This document shows positions 57,898-64,000 of a DNA stretch of 64,000 nt, piece by piece. The stretch is from Combretum micranthum. Its lineage: Eukaryota > Streptophyta > Magnoliopsida > Myrtales > Combretaceae. Each line of letters opens with the position of its first letter. Within the stretch, counting starts at the first letter, position 1. Made by a program: the position numbers and the translations under genes. The stretch covers positions 310,001 through 374,000 of the forward strand of contig JAMXBD010000580.1 in assembly GCA_024138025.1 (NCBI GenBank), given 5' to 3'. The notes below the pieces were generated by a model. That model searched no databases. It saw only the letters and a program-made list of their open reading frames with translations, and was not told the origin of the DNA.

Positions 57898-57937
57898 GCT
57901 CATCGGGGAAGACGATGAACAATAATCCCCGATGAGC
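57898..57937 (+). other. Inverted repeat in the solo LTR
   Basis: Perfect 11-bp arms GCTCATCGGGG (57898-57908) and CCCCGATGAGC (57927-57937) enclose an 18-base loop. It is the most GC-rich point of the LTR. It may form an RNA hairpin near the transcribed start; role unknown. Confidence 0.7.
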
Positions 57938-58508
57938 ACGGGGAGGAACACTGGACGTGTTCCACCCGTGTACCTCTCGGGAAATATCTAAAAAAAAAAA
58001 AGAAAAACGAAATTAATTAAATTTAATTATAGAATAATTAATAATATAAATAATTTTGAATTATTATTATTATTTCTATATTTATTTATTTTTCTGAAAG
58101 AAATGTAAGTAATATTAGAATTTAGTACTACAATACCAGAATTTTTTTTATATTTATTTATTTAAAAATAAATGATTTCATTTTCTAGTATTATTAAATA
58201 TTTGATATTTACATATTTAATCTATTAATATTAATCAAAAAAGAATTTTTAGAAATATAAAATACTTTTATTAATTAACTTACGTATAATAAGTATTCTA
58301 ATTATAATATTCTTAATATTATTAAAAGAATTTTCAGAAATTTTGAAAATATCTTTTCTGAAATAATATTATCTATGAATTTAAGATTAAAGTTATTTTA
58401 GTAATATTATTTAATAAGAACCTACAATTAGTATGAATTAAAGTATAAGACAATTAATACAAATACTAATATTATGAAAAGTAATTATTTTACTTTATTT
58501 TATTTCAT

Positions 58509-58608
58509 AATTATTATTGTTGTTATTATGCTTGTTTGTTATTATTAATATTATCATTATTATTAGTATTATTATTGTTATTATTCTTATTATTATTATT
58601 GTTAATAA
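58509..58608 (+). repeat. Imperfect ATT microsatellite
   Basis: About 100 bp of TTA/ATT repeats with interruptions, inside the AT-rich middle of the 4-kb solo LTR. Confidence 0.8.
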
Positions 58609-61090
58609 TTACCAATATTCTTATTATTTACGTTAAAAAGAAAATTTTCGAAAATAATTGTAATTAAATTAATAAATCCTTATATTAATAATTTTATTTT
58701 CATTAAGAGTATATTTAATTAGTTTATAGGAAAATTTTATGAGTCTAGTACATACTAAATATGTAATTATAGATGATTAGATAACAATGGAAATTTAAAT
58801 AATCCAAATTTATGAATATAGAGATATCTATATTTTACAAGAAAAATTTATTAAGTAAATAAAAAGAAAACTAATAGTTTAAGACAATAAAAAAAATGAA
58901 TTAACTAAATTATCAGTTTCCCGAGAACCCAATGAATGGATTCAAGTATCAAACCAAAAAAATTAATTAAATAAACTGAGATAACAATGAGTTAGAACTT
59001 AAGATTATTCCCAAAGAATTAGTTGATGATAAAATAGAAGCCCAACAACCCATTAGGACACTTAAATATTCATATGAGCTAGGTTATATAGTTTTGTATA
59101 ATTAATAATTATATTACTCATCTCAATAGGTAACTCGGGTATTGGTGAGGACTTTCCTAACGATTACTACGACTGAATAGCATGGGCAGGTGAGTAACTC
59201 AGTCTTATCACATTGGTTGTGCTTGTAGAATTAGTGAATTTAAACAAAAGATAATAAAATTGGTCCACTGTTTGGTTTGTGAAACTGTGTGTAGTATTAT
59301 ATTGATTGCCAAGTTACTATATTATAAGTGATAATAGAGTTGTATCTGCCTGTATTGCTTATATAATATAATTGAGTGTCTGTAATGCTTGATCACCTCC
59401 AAATTGATTAAAAACTACTGGTACTATAGAGTAAATTTGTCATGCATTCCATATTTTACATAAATAGCATTAGAGTAAGTGGTAGCCTACTATGTGTTAG
59501 TTTTCGGATCTCTGGTAATGCTTGAATTATCTAGGCAAAAGAGCTATTAGTTAATTACAAGGTTACCTTTGTTCTGTTAATACCATAGGAACTAAATGGT
59601 AAATGAAGGACGCCGCTTATGGTATTACATGGAAATAGCTAACACTTAGTGGAGTTTATAAAGCTAAAACAGGAAATAAATAATAAAACATGACAAGTTT
59701 AAAGAGATGACTAAATTGAACATTATTATTTCCTGAAAGCTTAGTCTCTCCTGGGTAGGTGGACCATAGATTGTGATCCTTCAACCCTGATGAGAGGGCG
59801 TAAATCTTCATCCTGTTTGGATTCCGGGTTATCCAAGCTTGTAATGTTCATATGTTTAAGTGGTGCATTTCATATGATTGATAAATAACTTATATGTAAT
59901 ATGTGATAAGTTCTAGTTATTCACTGAGCTTCTGTTTTAGCTCACACTCCAACAGTCCTTTCAGGTTTACTTTACGACCATGGCTCATTACCGGTAGGAG
60001 TATAGTCCCGGTAAGAGCTTAGAAGCCAGAAGCCTAAAGACTAGCATAGAATTAGAATATATGTATTTCTATTAATCTTTTTTATGCAGGTAATGTGCAT
60101 TAGAATCATTAGTTAAGGATTGTAAGGATCTATAAAGCATATGGTCTGTAATATCTTCTTTCGTGATTGATGTTTACTAATTTATGCCTTATATATGTTT
60201 GGTCATCCTATCCAAGCGACTAAAAGATCCTGTTTATTGAAATAATGTCATTCCTGAAAGGTAAACTAGTAATGGGAATCAAGTGTTTCTTGATTACTAT
60301 TATTAGGATACCTTCGAGGCGTGACAATAGAGAATCGGATACCTTACCAAAGATAAAATAAGATAAAGCAACTTAGGTAATCTAGCATCTACTATTAAGG
60401 GAGATTACAAAATAAATAAATCAAGTTTTAAGTCTTCTCTTAGCTATGTTTAATCTATAGACATTTTAATCCTCTAATTATTCTGACTTGATATTTGACA
60501 CGCTCTACGCTCAGTTCTTATACCAATCCCGACATTATGATTTTCCTGCAAAAAAAAAAAAACTATTGGGGGGTAAGCACAACTAGCTTAGTGAGAATAT
60601 TCTCATATTAACATACTCACTCAAGTAAATCAATCAAGTTATTAGACAAGCATATGAGATGCATCAAATACGTGAGCAAGCAATACATATGATTAACTGA
60701 AAATCATACGTTGAATGGATTTATGCCCTCTATTCGGGGTTAAGTGTTCCGAGCCCATATAACCAAAGTTTGCAAATAAAATTTTTGTAGTTCTTTCAAG
60801 TTACTACTCGCCTTTAAATTGTAGTTCTTACAGGATCCTATGTGCCAAATGTTGATTTTTGGGCCTTTGTGTACCTCACTACTATACTTTTGTCCCACCA
60901 AGGGTATAGTAATGAATATAATGTGACTTACTTTGTGTTATGCATGAATTCATTTGATTATGTTTTTTTAGCATGATATTAAATATCATAGAGGTGATTA
61001 TAGAATTGACAAACACTTTAATGGAATACTAAAACAACAATTTGATTATCGAAAAGTCAAGCCTCAATAATTTTTTAACCATTTAACCAG

Positions 61091-62477
61091 GTTTATAGTA
61101 TTGTAGTACTATACAATACCATATAAAATGTACTAATAAAATTTTAATAGACTAGTAGAATGTGTTCTTTCCAAAACAGTTGTTGTACGTAGTGCGGGAA
61201 AATAACATAATAAATAAAATCAATTTGTAACTGAACTAAATCAAAACAAAAAAGAAAAAAAGTTTTCTTAAACAATTTGATTTAAAAAATTTTTAATTTG
61301 TACCAATCTATAAATTTATGATTAGTTTGAATGAATAATTTAAATCAATCCATAAAACTAAATCAAAATATAAATTTTATTTATAACTATAATTTTTTTA
61401 TAATATTTGATTAGAGGTTAGATATATTTTACGATTTTATTATGATATTTATTATTTGATAAATATTGATTAGTATTGACTCTTTTTAAAATTGTAATTA
61501 AGTTAAAATCATATATAATATATTTTCATTGGTGATGTAATATATTTTTTTATTTAATAGTTTTAACATTGTGGAGTGTGGAATTTGTTTATTTAGTTAT
61601 GACTCTTATTATATATTCATCGTTCAATATATTTTATCAGTGAATAACTTTTACTGATGCATGACTTTTGTTAGTAGATGATTTTTTATTTTGGATAAAT
61701 TTATTGGTAAATGATTGACATAAGGGTCTAGTGGAAAATTATATATTATGCCTTACTATGTATTAGTTAGTAAATGTATTTTGTTAACAGATGATTGTTA
61801 CTTAATGATATTATGGAGGACTACGGATTATGAGTATAATTGTAGTTATAAAGTATTTTTGTTGTGATTTGCAATATAAAATTTGTAAAGTAATTTAAAT
61901 ATTTGACATCCACACAAATATAAGAAAAAAAATTAGAGCAAAGAACATTTCGAATTACAATTTTTATCTAATTCATAATCTAAATCGAATGAAACTATTA
62001 TTTAATAGTTTGAAAATTTTCTAATCCAAAACAAATAAGTTTTTAATTAATGGTTTGGTTCATGATGGAAAAAAATGAAACCATATATATGATTTGATTT
62101 TTAGTAAAACTGAACAAAACAGATTCACGCTCACTCCTAGTTGTATGTAATTTACACACTTTATACATGTTAAATTTTATTGGTGTTTACATATCATATG
62201 TACATAACACAAGAAATATATTATATAATGAATCTTTCATTTCAATTACATGGAATTCTCGGGCCTAAATATTTCTCCTTTCTTTTTCCGAGAAAGAATT
62301 GGTATATAATAAATATTTGTTGCATCAATATGATAAAAGGAATGAAAAAAAAGATATATTGAAAACAACATAACAATACAATAAAAAGGAAAAATATGAA
62401 ATTTGATAACTAAACTTTATATGAAAATTCAATTTTGCTTGTGATTGATTTAATAATCAATTAAACTATACATGTCA
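61091..62477. other. AT-rich interval, possible hAT-like remnant at 61220-62139
   Basis: No gene is visible. The right side, read on the minus strand from 62139, starts CTAGGAGTGAGCGTGAATC followed by TTTTGTTCAGTTTTACT. This looks like the TAGGGGTGAGC-type ends of plant hAT MITEs. A weakly inverted AACTGAACTAAATCAAAAC lies near 61232. The left terminus and 8-bp duplication were not found. Confidence 0.3.
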
Positions 62478-63110
62478 TTTTTTTTTTTTGAAGTTAAAAC
62501 AATAATTACGTGTACAAAAACAATAATTAAAAAAAAAAGTTCAAATCGTAGTTGAAAGTTCACGAAATCATATGCTCACTCTTTAAGACGGAATATAGCC
62601 ACTCTATCAAACCATAATTTTTCTTTAAATTTGAACGTATTAATAATGGCAGAATTTCCTTTTTTCTCTCATCACCGGTATTTCTTTATTCCCCTGAAAG
62701 AAACTCTATTATCATCATTGCAAGGATAACTATTATAAGAATAATCCAGCTGGACGCAAATAGAAGTTTAAAATGAAATAACTCTGCTACTAACATTTTG
62801 ATCACGTTATGAACCAAGCTAATCGACACTGCTTAATACTGAATATAATAAAACCGTCTTTACTAAAGGATTGCCCTGTCAAAAGCTGCTCTCAATGTTC
62901 TTTTCTTGCGCCTTGGGCCCATGTCTTGACTCGATTTGGCAGGCTAATAAAATATATAAAAAGGTGCAGCCTGGTAATGGCAAAGCTAGAAAAGGTCCAA
63001 ACGATGCCAAACTTGTGTATAGAAAAGCTCCATACGATGCCAAACTTGTGTACGTTATATCGCTATCTTCATTCAGACTGATAACTTTAATCCTCCTTAA
63101 GGAAAGCAGT
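62478..63110 (+). repeat. Dispersed repeat, copy 2 (pairs with 11750-12640)
   Basis: This matches copy 1 in the same orientation about 50 kb away, without copy 1's palindrome-rich insertion. Copy 2 has extra sequence near 62900-62990 and a small tandem duplication at 62994-63059. The overlapping short ORFs at 62809-63116 are not kept in copy 1, so they are probably not genes. Confidence 0.7.
62994..63059 (+). repeat. Tandem duplication, 33-bp period
   Basis: Two units share ACGATGCCAAACTTGTGTA, starting at 63001 and 63034. Copy 1 of the dispersed repeat has a single diverged version (GGATTCCAAACTTTATCGTA), so the duplication arose after the copies separated. Confidence 0.75.
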
Positions 63111-63207
63111 AGATGACACTTTAAATAAAGGTAAGGAAAAACTATAAGATATTGGGTGAATTAGACGAACAGTCCATTCCTGTAGGATGCAGATGATCCG
63201 GGCAATT

Positions 63208-63541
63208 ATTAAGTTCGAGCTTGATAGGAGCTTTTTACCAAGTAACGCTCCGCTATTTTGCAAATTAAATTCAAACTAAACCGAACTTTTATTTGAAATT
63301 TAAGGTTGCTTTTATCTGAAATTTAAGTTTAAACCTGACTTATTTAGATATCATATTTTTTATATTTTTAAATAATACATAAAACCACTTAATATATATA
63401 CATATATATTAAATAAAGATTAGTTTTTATTTATTTAATAATATATTTATATGTAATATATAATGAGAAAAAAAATTCACATATCTACTAGCAAGCCTGA
63501 TTACGAGGCTATTCGTGACCTTGCTCACGAGCTAATAAAAT
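63208..63541. mobile_element. Possible small MITE
   Basis: The left side TTATTAAGTTCGAGCTTGA and the reverse complement of the right side, TTTATTAGCTCGTGAGC, are partly similar. The interior is AT-rich and non-coding. Plant hAT-type MITEs often have GAGCTCG-rich ends. No target duplication was confirmed. Confidence 0.3.
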
Positions 63542-63775
63542 GCAATTGGAAAAAAAAAAAAGAAAAAAAACTTAAGAATCAAATTAAAATAATGAAACTT
63601 GAAATTTGATTGGTTCTGCTTGGCTAAAGTGAATGTATGAGTTGGCATTCTTTTTATTTAATTATTCTGCAGAATGAATAAAAGCGGTGGAATGGAATTC
63701 ACGTTTCTGTCAATGGGTACTATTGTTGAATTTTTCAAATTTGAATTGCCTTCGTGATATCTAAAGTTAACCGTG

Positions 63776-63810
<35 letters not shown>

Positions 63811-64000
63811 GATAAAGCAAGGACATCATTTCCCCATATCTCCCAATAGAATAGAGCTCTCATAAGTGGGAAGGTGCAAAATGATTAGAATTCATCATTT
63901 GTTGTTCCTATGTTTTCTTCTTTATGGGAAGCAAATGCAGATGCGTATCCTCTTCGTGAAACGTATTTTTTTTAAGCGTCGGAAAGGTTTTACAATGACG
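63542..64000. other. Window end, no gene recognised; TA/TATG microsatellite
   Basis: A (TA)n tract (about 63775-63798) runs into three to four TATG units (to about 63811). The rest shows no element or gene similarity, though the last 150 bp are less AT-rich and could be the start of something outside the window. Confidence 0.5.

Larger units (their letters stand above)
56270..60326 (+). mobile_element. Solo LTR, 4057 bp, with perfect 5-bp target duplication
   Basis: Starts TGTAAACCCGGAAATTTCC, close to the Element A LTR start, and ends GAGGCGTGACA. Both sides carry ATAGA (56265-56269 and 60327-60331). The 3' kilobase follows the lineage pattern (GAGAGGGCGTAAATC, GATTCCGGGTTATCC, TATTCACTGAGC, CATGGCTCATTACCGG). 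The middle (58000-58700) is very AT-rich with an ATT microsatellite. It contains no gag, pol or primer site, so it is a solo LTR. It lies inside an opposite-strand LTR of the same lineage, as Element A does. Confidence 0.85.
56074..61090 (-). repeat. Old minus-strand LTR fragment split by a solo LTR
   Basis: The low end TGTCATGACC is the reverse complement of a GGTCATGACA LTR end. Beyond the insertion, 60332-61090 read on the minus strand matches the U5 part of the lineage: AGAGGGCATAAATCCATTC, CATATGCTTG, TCTCACTAAGCTAGTTGTGC and a TCACCTCTATGA block. The 5' part beyond about 61090 is missing or unrecognisable. The two parts are joined by the ATAGA target site of the inserted solo LTR. Confidence 0.6.

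Noticed and set aside
56074..60326. Solo LTR starting at TGTCATGACC (56074)
   Set aside because: The flanks TATAT and ATAGA do not match. The start at 56270 gives a perfect ATAGA duplication and an Element A-like TGTAAACCC start, so 56074 belongs to the older inverted LTR.
62809..63116. Two overlapping frames of 81 and 90 codons
   Set aside because: They depend on a 33-bp duplication and extra sequence absent from the sister repeat at 12640. No protein family is recognisable.
1..64000. CRISPR arrays, bacterial operons, rRNA or tRNA genes, organelle DNA
   Set aside because: No regularly spaced identical repeats with unique spacers, no conserved rRNA or tRNA folds, and no organelle gene motif were seen. 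The tRNA-like matches are primer sites of retroelements.

Overview
The window looks like repeat-rich nuclear DNA from a flowering plant. It is strongly AT-rich and holds no intact host gene. Almost every recognisable segment is a transposable element or a fragment of one. Most belong to one chromovirus-like Ty3/gypsy lineage, close to Tekay/Del by its reverse transcriptase, integrase and the CR-type chromodomain-like pol end. Its LTRs are 3.2 to 4.4 kb long, start TGTAA, end TGACA, and carry a TATAAATA box about 700 bp in. The species cannot be named from this sequence.

Layout. 1-900 is an LTR piece (+). 901-3220 is a scrambled minus-strand gag and leader, followed by an old minus-strand LTR (3221-9712) that was hit by a solo LTR of another family (7015-8992, target duplication CTCTA). 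9713-13606 holds LTR scraps, a 168-bp CACTA-type MITE (11275-11442), a cluster of palindromes and AT-rich filler. 13607-30175 is an old minus-strand solo LTR split by Element A (17304-29496, +), which has both LTRs and a decayed interior. 30312-30580 is an Athila-type RT scrap. Element B (31518-44251, +, perfect duplication CTTGA) is younger and sits inside a decayed leucine-rich-repeat gene with pieces on both sides (31393-31517 and 44252-44619). 44620-51116 has no clear gene. 51117-52355 is the 3' end of a CACTA-type transposon. 52356-52595 is an Athila-like gag scrap. 53551-56040 is a truncated Ty1/copia element. 56074-61090 is another minus-strand LTR, interrupted by a 4057-bp plus-strand solo LTR (56270-60326, perfect duplication ATAGA). 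The tail holds AT-rich DNA, a second copy of the 11750-12640 repeat, and possible MITEs.

How the parts relate. Elements A and B share a plan: LTR, initiator-Met tRNA primer site, an extra ORF of about 335 to 350 codons before gag, a spacer, gag with three zinc-knuckle-like repeats, pol, polypurine tract, LTR. Both are broken by stops and frameshifts. The points that look least ordinary are the extra ORF kept in two diverged elements, a possible spliced intron at the gag-pol junction, and a short hairpin kept in six LTR copies. All identities come from reading the sequence by eye; no search or alignment was run.
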